This document shows positions 1 through 7,143 of a DNA stretch of 19,533 nt, one piece after another. How positions within the stretch are numbered: the stretch's first letter is position 1; the number at the start of each line of letters is the position of its first letter. Source of the stretch: SVEL01 sp045123575 (GTDB lineage: Bacteria > Bacillota > Clostridia > Lachnospirales > Lachnospiraceae). Location: the NCBI GenBank assembly GCA_045123575.1, contig JBGVKG010000008.1:1-19533 (forward strand), given 5' to 3'. The position numbers and the translations under genes are program-made. Under the pieces are notes generated by a model that did no database searches, was not told the origin of the DNA, and worked only from the letters and a program-made list of their open reading frames with translations.

Positions 1-47
1 AATTCCATATCTTTTTTTGAGCACCTCAAAAGATGCTCTGTTTGTCA

Positions 48-64
48 TGCAGTTTTCAATGTTC
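48..64 (-). other. boxA-like / rRNA-spacer-like motif
   Basis: Read on the minus strand, this stretch is GAACATTGAAAACTGCA. It resembles the TTTGAAAACT-type motif found in Firmicutes rRNA leaders and in 16S-23S spacers just before 23S rRNA (Nus/boxA region). No rRNA gene is visible in the window. If the match is real, an rRNA operon or a remnant of one would lie left of position 1, transcribed leftwards. A weak hairpin (GAGCA/TGCTC arms, about 20-37) sits beside it. The match rests on recollection of the motif only. Confidence 0.22.
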
Positions 65-141
65 AAATATACCCGAATGCATTTCTGCAATTCATTTATA
101 TAATAATATTTTTAGCTTGACTTATAATAGTTAGTCTATAT

Positions 142-190
142 AATAAAAATAGTTACAGGCAAAGACTTTAGTTAATCTTTTGCCTGTAAC
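142..190 (-). terminator. Rho-independent terminator of the DUF1385-prmC-prfA operon
   Basis: A perfect 12-bp inverted repeat (GTTACAGGCAAA at 152-163 with TTTGCCTGTAAC at 179-190) lies just downstream of prfA. On the minus strand it is followed by a T-rich tract (TATTTTTATT, 151-142). This is a classic intrinsic terminator for leftward transcription and marks the end of the operon. Confidence 0.85.
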
Positions 191-231
191 CTAGAATAAA
201 ACTATATTCTTATTTCCTAGCCCTATCTTCC

Positions 232-1305
232 CTACTCTTCATTAACCTGAGCAAGCTTAGCCGCCTGGTCTGCAGCTATTAACGCATCGATTATTTCCTG
301 GATATCTCCATTCATTATCTGGTCTATCTTGTAAAGAGTAAGCTTGATTCTGTGGTCTGTTACACGTCCCTGTGGGAAGTTATATGTTCTAATCTTCTCT
401 GAACGGTCACCAGTACCAATCTGGCTTCTTCTAGCCTCTGCCTCTGCATCATGTGCCTTCTGAAGCTCTAAGTCATAAAGCTTTGCTCTAAGGAGTGCAA
501 ACGCCTTCTCTCTATTCTGTATCTGTGACTTCTCTGTCTGGCTGTAGATTACGATACCTGTTGGGTAATGTGTAAGACGTACAGCAGAGTCTGTTGTATT
601 GACACACTGACCACCATTTCCTGAAGCACGCATAACGTCGATACGAATATCCTTCTCGTCGATCTTGATATCTACTTCCTCTGCCTCTGGGATAACAGCT
701 ACTGTAGCTGTAGATGTGTGGATACGTCCACCTGACTCTGTCTCAGGTACTCTCTGCACTCTGTGAACACCACTCTCGTACTTAAGCACTGAGTATGCTC
801 CCTTACCCTTTACCATGAACTCTACTTCCTTCATACCACCGATACCTGTATCGTCCATATTGATAAGCTCTATCTTCCATCTCTTCTCTTCTGCATAATG
901 GCAGTACATACGATAAAGCTCTGCTGCGAATAATGCTGCCTCATCTCCACCTGCACCTGCTCTGATTTCTACGATAATGTTCTTATCATCGTTAGGATCC
1001 TTTGGAAGAAGGAGAATCTTCATCTCCTGCTCTAAATCCTCTATACGAGACTTAGCATCACTTAACTCTTCCTTAGCTAATTCTCTCATATCCTCGTCAC
1101 TTTCAAGCTCAAGAATAGCTAATGAATCCTCTACATCCTGCTTAGCCTGCTTATAAGCCTTGTATGCCTCAACGATAGGTGCAAGGTCATTCTGCTCCTT
1201 CATAAGCTTTCTAAACTTCTGCTGATCATTTACAACTGTTGGGTCGTTAAGCTCTTTAAGCACTTCTTCAAATCTTACTAAAATATCTTCCAACTTATCA
1301 AACAT
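232..1305 (-). CDS. prfA: Peptide chain release factor 1 (RF1)
   Basis: RF1 recognises UAA and UAG stop codons in the ribosomal A site and triggers hydrolysis of peptidyl-tRNA. The 357-aa length is normal for the family. The N-terminal helical domain is followed by the codon-recognition domain with the RF1-type P-x-T tripeptide (P-E-T, residues 187-189, within RVPETESGGRIHTS). The catalytic GGQ is at 231-233 in RASGNGGQCVNTTDSAVRL, the form with Cys rather than His after GGQ that I recall as usual in Clostridia. The P-E-T tripeptide, rather than the S-P-F of RF2, makes RF1 the clear call. The ATG is preceded by AAGAAAGGAAAATAAAT, an acceptable ribosome binding site. The gene lies 33 nt downstream of prmC, whose product methylates the GGQ glutamine, and is the last gene before a terminator at 142-190. 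Confidence 0.97.
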   Translation of the reverse strand: MFDKLEDILVRFEEVLKELNDPTVVNDQQKFRKLMKEQNDLAPIVEAYKAYKQAKQDVEDSLAILELESDEDMRELAKEELSDAKSRIEDLEQEMKILLLPKDPNDDKNIIVEIRAGAGGDEAALFAAELYRMYCHYAEEKRWKIELINMDDTGIGGMKEVEFMVKGKGAYSVLKYESGVHRVQRVPETESGGRIHTSTATVAVIPEAEEVDIKIDEKDIRIDVMRASGNGGQCVNTTDSAVRLTHYPTGIVIYSQTEKSQIQNREKAFALLRAKLYDLELQKAHDAEAEARRSQIGTGDRSEKIRTYNFPQGRVTDHRIKLTLYKIDQIMNGDIQEIIDALIAADQAAKLAQVNEE

Positions 1306-1338
1306 ATTTATTTTCCTTTCTTACATTTTCTATCGAAA

Positions 1339-2292
1339 TCACTTCGCGATTCCGGCCACTACTCTGTCTAGGCCTGCCAAATCTTTTATAACTTCTATAT
1401 CAGTGTAGCCACATTCTATCATCATCTGACTGACTGCCGCTCCCTGCTCACAGCCTATCTCATATAGTAGATATCCCTGCGCACTTATATATTTTGTGGA
1501 CTCCTCTGTTATCCTTCTATAGAACCACAGACCGTCCTCTGTTCCATCTAATGCCAATCGTGGCTCGTGGTCTCTCACCTCTGGCATTAGCCCGTCAACC
1601 ACCTTACTCGGTATATATGGTGGATTAGATATTATCATATCGTATAACGGACTCGCGCCCATTGTACCACATTCCTTACTATTTTTACCACATATATTTT
1701 CTTTATTTTTATTTATTTTTTCAAATAAATCACTTTCTATGAATTGAACATTGGATACGTCATTAAATTCCCCATTGCACTTAGCTACTTCCAGTGCTGC
1801 TGGCGACACATCTACCGCAGTCACTTCTACAGGCACCTTAGACAGCTTTGCTATGCTTATTGCTATACAGCCTGAGCCTGTACACATATCTAGCACTCTC
1901 AGTGGCTCTACGTAAGTCTTTGATTGATTACCCTTTGTAGCTACTCTTTCCTTCCACATATCTTCCAGTAGCTTCAATGCTCTTTCTACTAGAATCTCCG
2001 TATCAAATCTCGGTATTAGTACATTCTCATTTACATGAAATGTAAGTCCCATAAAGCTCTGTGTCTCAGTAATATACTGAACTGGCATACGCTTTGCACG
2101 TAGCTCTATAACTTCTCTGTATTGGTTTATCCTATATTCATCCTGCTCCACATCATTCATTTTCATAAAATACTGATGTCTACTCATGTCAAAGATAAAC
2201 TCAAACAGTATCCATGCATCATTTTCATATTCAATTATATCGCTAGCTTTCAGCCTATCACTTGCCTCAAGCAACAACTCACGATATGTCAT
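1339..2292 (-). CDS. prmC: Peptide chain release factor N5-glutamine methyltransferase
   Basis: PrmC transfers a methyl group from S-adenosylmethionine to the side-chain amide of the GGQ glutamine in RF1 and RF2, which improves termination. The N-terminal helical domain that docks the release factor is followed by a Rossmann methyltransferase domain. Motif I is VLDMCTGSGCIAI (about 133-145), the acidic residue after the next strand is in AVDVSPAAL, and the catalytic NPPY is at 223-226. At 317 aa it is longer than the usual 275-290. The excess sits in two loops: residues about 111-129, and about 193-215 (INKNKENICGKNSK), the latter encoded by a low-complexity AAT/AAA run. The catalytic motifs are intact, so function is expected to be kept. 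The start has a GGAG site seven bases upstream. The gene sits between DUF1385 and prfA with short gaps, consistent with one transcript. Confidence 0.95.
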   Translation of the reverse strand: MTYRELLLEASDRLKASDIIEYENDAWILFEFIFDMSRHQYFMKMNDVEQDEYRINQYREVIELRAKRMPVQYITETQSFMGLTFHVNENVLIPRFDTEILVERALKLLEDMWKERVATKGNQSKTYVEPLRVLDMCTGSGCIAISIAKLSKVPVEVTAVDVSPAALEVAKCNGEFNDVSNVQFIESDLFEKINKNKENICGKNSKECGTMGASPLYDMIISNPPYIPSKVVDGLMPEVRDHEPRLALDGTEDGLWFYRRITEESTKYISAQGYLLYEIGCEQGAAVSQMMIECGYTDIEVIKDLAGLDRVVAGIAK

Positions 2293-2325
2293 AAAAAGCT
2301 CCTATTTCTTCTTTCTCATAACGAT

Positions 2326-3366
2326 TTAAAGATTATTTTCGCTACTAATCTCTTCTACATCAGTAGTTGCCTCAGTATCATCAACATCAAACTGCATACC
2401 AAAGTTTGTAGTCAGATATTCCTTCCAGTCAAACACCGCCTCAACTGCAGTGATACCAACCTCTATCATACTATCATCTGGCTCTCTTGTTGTAAGCTTC
2501 TGTAAAGCCATACCCGGTTTACTGATAAATGTTATTATCTTTCCATCGCTGTTTCCTGCTTTTCTTAGTATCTCAAATGATATACCTGCTATAACCGGTA
2601 TAAGCAATAATCTAACCACAAGCTTTAACCATCCCTTTGCTGCTGCCGGCATAATAGCTGATACCAGTATAAAACTTATAATACTTATAACCACAACAAA
2701 TAATAAAAAGCTTGTTCCACATCTTTTATGTATTCTTGAACTCTTACGCACGTTTTCAACTGTAAGTGGCAATCCATTCTCAATACAGTTGATACACTTG
2801 TGCTCGGCTCCATGATACATAAATGTTCTTTGTATATCTTCCATTCGAGATATCAGAAGTAAATACGCTATAAATATAATTATACGCATAACACCTTCCA
2901 CTATAGCGATAATAGTATCCGATGTAACACCTACTACTTTTCTAAAGAACTCCGCTGCCAAAAAAGGTAATACTATAAATAAGAATATAGAAAACAATAC
3001 TGACACACATACTGTTAATGTCATCACTAAATCTTCTGTCTTCTTTGCCTTCTCTGGGTCCTTTTCTTTCTTAGGCTTATCCTTTTTAGACTTCTCTTTC
3101 TTAGGTTTCTCCTCTTCTTCGTCTTCAAAGAAGCTAGCCGAATATGTTAATGTCTTTATACCCATAGACAAGGACTCAATAAACTTAAACACACCTCTTA
3201 TGAATGGTATATTAAGAAACTTATGCTTATCTGTTACTCCACTATGGCCTTGCACATCTACAACTATTTCCTTATCCGGTTTTCTTACTGCCACAGCGTA
3301 CTTGCCACCATTACGCATCATAATACCTTCTAGTACAGCCTGTCCGCCTATTCCTGATGATTTCAC
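2326..3366 (-). CDS. DUF1385 (YqhQ-like) membrane protein
   Basis: This is a DUF1385-family protein of unknown biochemical function, widespread in Firmicutes beside prmC/prfA. I place the start at the GTG at 3366-3364, giving the family-like N-terminus MKSSGIGGQAVLEGIMMRN. An AAAGAGGTG ribosome binding site lies six bases upstream, whereas an in-frame ATG at 3384 has no such site. Numbered from this GTG, a lysine/glutamate-rich cytoplasmic stretch (about 81-112) precedes hydrophobic segments near 114-136, 152-172, 219-239 and 250-264. The conserved HGAEHK motif is at about 185-190, followed by a Cys-x2-Cys and R-x-H-x-RCGTSF. The His/Cys pattern hints at metal binding, which is inference. It follows rpmE but is separated from it by a terminator, so it probably has its own promoter. 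Confidence 0.9.
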   Translation of the reverse strand: MKSSGIGGQAVLEGIMMRNGGKYAVAVRKPDKEIVVDVQGHSGVTDKHKFLNIPFIRGVFKFIESLSMGIKTLTYSASFFEDEEEEKPKKEKSKKDKPKKEKDPEKAKKTEDLVMTLTVCVSVLFSIFLFIVLPFLAAEFFRKVVGVTSDTIIAIVEGVMRIIIFIAYLLLISRMEDIQRTFMYHGAEHKCINCIENGLPLTVENVRKSSRIHKRCGTSFLLFVVVISIISFILVSAIMPAAAKGWLKLVVRLLLIPVIAGISFEILRKAGNSDGKIITFISKPGMALQKLTTREPDDSMIEVGITAVEAVFDWKEYLTTNFGMQFDVDDTEATTDVEEISSENNL

Positions 3367-3412
3367 CCCACACACCTCTTTCATATTTTTTACTCATATA
3401 TTTTGTCGTATA

Positions 3413-3433
3413 GGAAAGTTTGAAGAACTTTCC
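3413..3433. repeat. Inverted repeat in the DUF1385 leader
   Basis: GGAAAGTT (3413-3420) and AACTTTCC (3426-3433) form a perfect 8-bp stem with a 5-nt loop. It lies between the rpmE terminator and the DUF1385 start. On the minus strand no T-run follows, so it is not a terminator. It could be an operator or an mRNA leader hairpin; nothing in the sequence decides between these. Confidence 0.4.
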
Positions 3434-3440
3434 ATATGAT

Positions 3441-3468
3441 AAAAGAAAAGGTCGGGAAACCCGACCTT
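3441..3468 (-). terminator. Rho-independent terminator of rpmE
   Basis: AAGGTCGGG (3448-3456), loop AAA and CCCGACCTT (3460-3468) form a 9-bp GC-rich stem. On the minus strand it is followed by TTTTCTTTT. It starts about 15 nt after the rpmE stop codon. It should isolate rpmE from DUF1385, although readthrough is possible. Confidence 0.9.
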
Positions 3469-3482
3469 CCAAAAAAATCCAA

Positions 3483-3689
3483 TTAGTTAGCCTTAACGCC
3501 GTACTTACGGTTGAACTGCTCGATACGACCTCTAGCCTGTGCAGCCTTCTGCTGTCCTGTGTAGAATGAATGGCACTTTGAACAGATTTCAACGTGGATG
3601 CTCTCCTTTGTTGAACCAGTTACGAACTCATTACCACAGTTACAAACAACCTTTGCCTGATAATAATCTGGATGGATTCCCTCTCTCAT
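3483..3689 (-). CDS. rpmE: 50S ribosomal protein L31, zinc-binding type
   Basis: L31 is a small protein of the large ribosomal subunit that bridges to the 30S head. The 68-aa sequence begins MREGIHPDY, typical of the family. It keeps all four zinc-ligand cysteines (C16, C18, C36 and C39), so it is the C+ form rather than the zinc-independent paralogue induced on zinc limitation. The C-terminal RGRIEQFNRKYG is also typical. An AGAGGTG ribosome binding site lies six bases before the ATG. The gene is downstream of rho, a neighbour pairing common in Firmicutes, and is followed at once by its own terminator. Confidence 0.97.
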   Translation of the reverse strand: MREGIHPDYYQAKVVCNCGNEFVTGSTKESIHVEICSKCHSFYTGQQKAAQARGRIEQFNRKYGVKAN

Positions 3690-3746
3690 AATTTCACCTC
3701 TTACTTCCTGCAGAATTGGACTTTACCAATCCCGTCTTTTTTATTC

Positions 3747-3766
3747 TTATGTGACTTTTCACATAA
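3747..3766. repeat. Perfect palindrome upstream of rpmE
   Basis: TTATGTGA (3747-3754) and TCACATAA (3759-3766) are exact inverted copies around a 4-nt centre, 58 nt before the rpmE ATG. On the minus strand the downstream bases are A-rich, not T-rich, so it is not a terminator for rho. A weak candidate promoter (TTGCGT at 3802-3807, 17-bp spacer, TAACAT at 3779-3784) would put transcription start close to the palindrome. It could therefore act as an operator or as the first hairpin of the mRNA leader. Confidence 0.45.
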
Positions 3767-3841
3767 AGCAACTTATATATGTTACCATATATTATTTCTA
3801 TACGCAAGTGATATTTTGAATTTCTGTTATCATTTATTAGA

Positions 3842-5467
3842 CTATACTATCCTAACCTTTTTAACCATATCGCAGAATTCATCATTATTCTTTGTCTTAG
3901 CAAACAAGTCAAGTATTCTCTCTACTGCCTCATCTGCCTTCATAGAGTTAGTAGCCTTTCTCATAATATCCACGGCTTCCTTCTCTTTATCATTAAGAAG
4001 CAAGTCTTCTCTACGTGTTCCAGACTTAACTATATCCAATGCTGGGAATACTCTCTTCTCTGACAGCTTTCTATCAAGAATAAGCTCCATATTACCAGTT
4101 CCTTTGAATTCCTCGTATACAACATCATCCATACGGCTACCTGTGTCTACAAGTGCTGTTGCAAGAACTGTAAGACTTCCGCCTTCTCTCATATTTCTAG
4201 CTGCACCAAAGAATCTCTTAGGCATATGAAGAGCTGCCGGGTCAAGACCACCTGACAATGTTCTACCACTGGCTGGCACTACAAGGTTATATGCTCTGGC
4301 AAGTCTTGTAATACTATCAAGAAGAATGATAACGTCCTCCTTGTGCTCAACCAATCTCTTAGCTCTCTCGATAACCATTTCTGATACTCTCTTATGATGC
4401 TCTGGAAGTTCATCAAATGTAGAGTAAATTACTTCTACGTTATCGCCCTCTATAGCCTCTCTTATGTCTGTAACTTCCTCTGGACGTTCATCAATAAGAA
4501 GTATTATCATATGCATCTCTGGATTATTTTTCTGAATACTCTTTGCTACTTCCTTAAGAAGTGTTGTTTTACCAGCCTTAGGTGGTGATACTATCATACC
4601 TCTCTGACCTTTTCCAATAGGAGATACAAGGTCAAATATACGCATAGCCATATTGTTTCTATCAGTTTCCAGCTTCAATCTCTCATCTGGGAATATCGGT
4701 GTAAGTTCCTCAAATGCAGTACGTGTCTTAGCTTTACCTAATGATAATCCATTTACTGTCTCTATGTATAAAAGTGCTGCAAACTTCTCAGTTGGAAGCT
4801 TCACCTTCATTCTACCTTCTATAATGTCACCTGTCTTAAGATTAAATCTTCTTATCTGCGGTGGAGATACGTACACATCATTTTCTCCCGGCATATAATT
4901 GGCACATCTTATAAAACCATATCCGTCCGACATAATCTCTAAAATACCATAAGTCTTCTCACCACTGTCCAACGCTGGGTCATAATAATCTGCCTGAAGC
5001 TGTCTAGCTTCTTCCTCTGGTGATAAACTTCCATCAAGATTAACTACTGGACATACTGGCGGTATAAATAATTTAGCAGTTCTGTTTTCCTGTCTTGTCT
5101 CTACCCTACTATCTGAATTAGTCTCTGCTACAGTATCCTGTCTCAAATCAGTTTTATCATCTGCTCTATAAGTACTTCTGCTTTCAGTTCTATATGCAGT
5201 TCTTCCCTCTACTTTCGACTCTGCCCTGTTCTCTACTCTATATTCAGCCTTAGATTCTGCCTTCACTTCCGACATAGCCGCAGATGTCTGTACTACTGGT
5301 GCAGCTGTTGTAGCTACTGTCCCTTCTTTCATACCGACAGCTTCTAATATCTTGTCTATAAGGGATTCCTTACGCATAGTAGTTACACTGGTTATGCCAT
5401 TCGCCTTAGCAATCTCTCTCAACTCTGTCATTGGCAATGATTTCAATTTTTCTCTCAAAATATGCAC
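3842..5467 (-). CDS. rho: Transcription termination factor Rho
   Basis: Rho is a hexameric RNA-dependent ATPase that loads on unstructured RNA and removes RNA polymerase. The 541-aa protein has a Rho N-terminal helical domain (about 1-48), a low-complexity insert rich in Arg, Glu, Ser and Thr (about 50-131), a cold-shock-like RNA-binding domain (about 172-236) and the RecA-like motor. The Walker A motif is SPPKAGKTTLL (294-304) and Walker B lies in VIILLDSITRLARAYN (379-394). The length exceeds the roughly 420 aa of E. coli Rho because of the insert. The start is uncertain: the GTG at 5467 is very close to the AAAGGA site, whereas the TTG at 5458 gives MREKLKSLPMTEL, closer to relatives. No intrinsic terminator is visible after it. 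Confidence 0.96.
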   Translation of the reverse strand: MHILREKLKSLPMTELREIAKANGITSVTTMRKESLIDKILEAVGMKEGTVATTAAPVVQTSAAMSEVKAESKAEYRVENRAESKVEGRTAYRTESRSTYRADDKTDLRQDTVAETNSDSRVETRQENRTAKLFIPPVCPVVNLDGSLSPEEEARQLQADYYDPALDSGEKTYGILEIMSDGYGFIRCANYMPGENDVYVSPPQIRRFNLKTGDIIEGRMKVKLPTEKFAALLYIETVNGLSLGKAKTRTAFEELTPIFPDERLKLETDRNNMAMRIFDLVSPIGKGQRGMIVSPPKAGKTTLLKEVAKSIQKNNPEMHMIILLIDERPEEVTDIREAIEGDNVEVIYSTFDELPEHHKRVSEMVIERAKRLVEHKEDVIILLDSITRLARAYNLVVPASGRTLSGGLDPAALHMPKRFFGAARNMREGGSLTVLATALVDTGSRMDDVVYEEFKGTGNMELILDRKLSEKRVFPALDIVKSGTRREDLLLNDKEKEAVDIMRKATNSMKADEAVERILDLFAKTKNNDEFCDMVKKVRIV

Positions 5468-5526
5468 ATCCTTTCATATTTGATAATTCTTTATGTAATT
5501 ATAATAAACATAATTCTTTTTGGGGG

Positions 5527-5555
5527 GTTATAAAAGATTGTCCATCTATAGACAA
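5527..5555 (-). promoter_or_regulatory. Candidate sigma-A promoter of rho
   Basis: On the minus strand there is a -35 TTGTCT (5555-5550), a 17-bp spacer and a -10 TATAAC (5532-5527), matching consensus at 9 of 12 positions. The -10 runs straight into six C residues (GGGGGG at 5522-5527 on the plus strand). The resulting leader of about 50 nt carries two copies of AAAGAATTAT and an inverted repeat TTATGT/ACATAA (5491-5513). The -35 also forms one arm of the inverted repeat ATTGTC/GACAAT (5537-5556). Confidence 0.55.
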
Positions 5556-5610
5556 TAATTAGTATACAACATCCATCTTTAAAATGATAGTACTATTTTT
5601 CCACTTTTTA

Positions 5611-5619
5611 TGCTAAAAT
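5611..5619 (+). promoter_or_regulatory. Extended -10 promoter of the radical SAM gene
   Basis: TGCTAAAAT forms an extended -10 (TGn plus TAAAAT) 38 nt before the ATG at 5657. No good -35 is present at 17 bp, which is tolerated when the TG extension exists. It drives the two-gene plus-strand unit, divergent from rho. Confidence 0.45.
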
Positions 5620-5656
5620 GTTTAAATCATATTTCCTAAAATTTAAGAGGTGACAT

Positions 5657-6583
5657 ATGGAGATTAATAATTTTAATAATTATATCAAAAAACGCTTTGG
5701 AAGAAAGCTATATAAGGTATCTTTAGATGCCGGTATGTCATGCCCTAACAGAGACGGAACTTTAGGCACAGACGGATGTATTTTCTGTTCCACTGGTGGT
5801 TCTGGTGATTTTGCTGCCTCTAGAACACTGTCTATCACCGAGCAAATTGAAGCCGGCAAAAAACTTGTAAGTAATAAATTAAACATAACCGACTCACTAA
5901 ATGGTTTACCTTGCTATATAGCCTATTTTCAAGCTTATACAAATACTTACGCACCTATAGATAGACTTCGACAGATTTATATGGAAGCTGCATCCCACAA
6001 TGATATAGCAGCTATAAGTATTGCCACTAGACCAGACTGTATAGACAGTGCGGTCATGGCGCTTCTAGTAGAGATAAATGAGATAAAACCTGTTTTTGTT
6101 GAACTAGGTCTGCAGACCTCCAATGAGGCTTCCGCTTCATATATTCGTCGAGGTTATACCAATCAAGTATTTGCAGACTGTATTACTCTTATGGATAGCT
6201 TCAATAAGAATCTTGAATCACCTATACATATTGTGGTTCACACCATTATAGGTCTACCGAATGAAACATATGAGGATATGGAAAACACTATAAAATACAT
6301 TAACAGTTTTCCTATTCACGGAATTAAGTTTCAATTACTACACATCTTAAAGGGAACTGATCTTGCAAAAGATTATGAAAAAAATCCATTTAAGGTATTG
6401 TCACTTGAGGAATATACTGATATTCTTATAAGGTTGCTGCTCATCTTAAGAAAGGATATAGTAGTTCATCGTATAACTGGCGATGGACCAAAGAAACTCC
6501 TTATAGAACCACAATGGAGTGGCGACAAGAAAAGAGTATTGAATTATATAAACCATAATATCCACAAAAGAAATGAGGAATAA
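5657..6583 (+). CDS. TIGR01212-family radical SAM protein (YhcC/YtqA-like)
   Basis: The protein matches the TIGR01212 (YhcC in E. coli, YtqA in Bacillus) radical SAM family, whose substrate I do not know with certainty. Its iron-sulfur cysteines, C29, C41 and C44, have the unusual C-x11-C-x2-C spacing typical of this family instead of the common C-x3-C-x2-C. A cluster bound there would cleave S-adenosylmethionine to a radical. The barrel core follows, with AYFQAYTNTYAP (about 95), VELGLQT and HTIIGLPNE, which are characteristic. At 308 aa it is of normal length. The start has an AAGAGGTGACAT ribosome binding site. The DUF4364 gene begins three nucleotides after its stop, so the pair is co-transcribed and probably translationally coupled. 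Confidence 0.93.
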   Translation: MEINNFNNYIKKRFGRKLYKVSLDAGMSCPNRDGTLGTDGCIFCSTGGSGDFAASRTLSITEQIEAGKKLVSNKLNITDSLNGLPCYIAYFQAYTNTYAPIDRLRQIYMEAASHNDIAAISIATRPDCIDSAVMALLVEINEIKPVFVELGLQTSNEASASYIRRGYTNQVFADCITLMDSFNKNLESPIHIVVHTIIGLPNETYEDMENTIKYINSFPIHGIKFQLLHILKGTDLAKDYEKNPFKVLSLEEYTDILIRLLLILRKDIVVHRITGDGPKKLLIEPQWSGDKKRVLNYINHNIHKRNEE

Positions 6584-6586
6584 AAT

Positions 6587-7114
6587 ATGTCACTGGAACC
6601 CTTAACTCTATACAAGCTTATGACGCTGTATATGTTAAATAAAGTAAACTTCCCTTTGACTAACACTCAGATATCAGGATTTTTTCTTGATAAGGAATAT
6701 GCTTCATACTTTGTATTCCAACAGGTTATATCCGAGCTTCTAGACAGTAAGCTTATCACATCAGAGGTTGTCAGAAATACATCATACTACCGAATAACAG
6801 ACGACGGTATCGAAACTATTGAATTATTTACATCAAAGATACCTGTCGCCATAATAGACGATATAGATATCTTTCTTATAGATAACAAGTATGAATTACG
6901 CAATCAGGTAGGCACACTTGCCGATTACTACAAATCAACAAATCAGGACTACGTTGTAAACTGCCAGATAAAAGAAGGACAAAGTACACTTATCGACTTA
7001 AGTATTTCTGTTCCTTCTGAGGATGTAGCAGAGAACATGTGTAACAACTGGCAAAATATGAGTCAGGAACTATATGAAACAATCATGAAAATGCTAATGA
7101 AAAAGAAGTCATAA
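6587..7114 (+). CDS. DUF4364 family winged-helix protein
   Basis: This 175-aa protein fits the DUF4364 family found in Clostridia, whose N-terminus resembles a PadR-like winged helix. Here the first 75 residues (LTLYKLMTLYMLNKVNFPLT, then YFVFQQVISELLDSKLI and TSYYRITDDGIETIELF) have the helix-helix-wing pattern of such regulators. The C-terminal half has alternating strands and helices and no recognisable catalytic motif. A transcription-regulator role is inferred from the fold only. It starts three bases after the radical SAM gene with a GAGGAATAAA site. Its stop codon lies inside the stem of the following terminator. Confidence 0.88.
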   Translation: MSLEPLTLYKLMTLYMLNKVNFPLTNTQISGFFLDKEYASYFVFQQVISELLDSKLITSEVVRNTSYYRITDDGIETIELFTSKIPVAIIDDIDIFLIDNKYELRNQVGTLADYYKSTNQDYVVNCQIKEGQSTLIDLSISVPSEDVAENMCNNWQNMSQELYETIMKMLMKKKS

Positions 7115-7134
7115 TTTTATGACTTCTTTTTTAT
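7101..7134. terminator. Bidirectional terminator between DUF4364 gene and ysxC
   Basis: AAAAGAAGTCATAA (7101-7114) and TTATGACTTCTTTT (7117-7130) form a perfect 14-bp stem. T-runs occur on both strands: TTTTTTAT after it on the plus strand and TTTTTCATT after it on the minus strand. It therefore serves both convergent units. The left arm contains the last codons and the TAA of the DUF4364 gene. Confidence 0.9.
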
Positions 7135-7143
7135 CTTGCTATC

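Noticed and set aside
2122..2815. Plus-strand ORFs of 121-127 aa opposite prmC and DUF1385
   Set aside because: They lie antisense to confidently identified genes, have no ribosome binding site and show the residue bias expected of antisense frames.
3364..3384. ATG at 3384 as the DUF1385 start
   Set aside because: It lacks a ribosome binding site, whereas the GTG at 3366 has AAAGAGGTG at the right distance and gives the family-like N-terminus.
3311..3592. 93-aa minus-strand ORF across the rpmE-DUF1385 junction
   Set aside because: It overlaps rpmE in another frame, runs through the rpmE terminator and has no family character.
3747..3766. CRP-type operator reading of the rpmE palindrome
   Set aside because: The TGTGA/TCACA halves are 4 bp apart instead of the 6 bp of CRP sites, so I report it only as an unexplained palindrome.
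3672..4229. 185-aa plus-strand ORF over the end of rho
   Set aside because: It is the reverse complement of conserved Rho coding sequence, with Ser/Ile/Leu-rich content typical of an antisense shadow.
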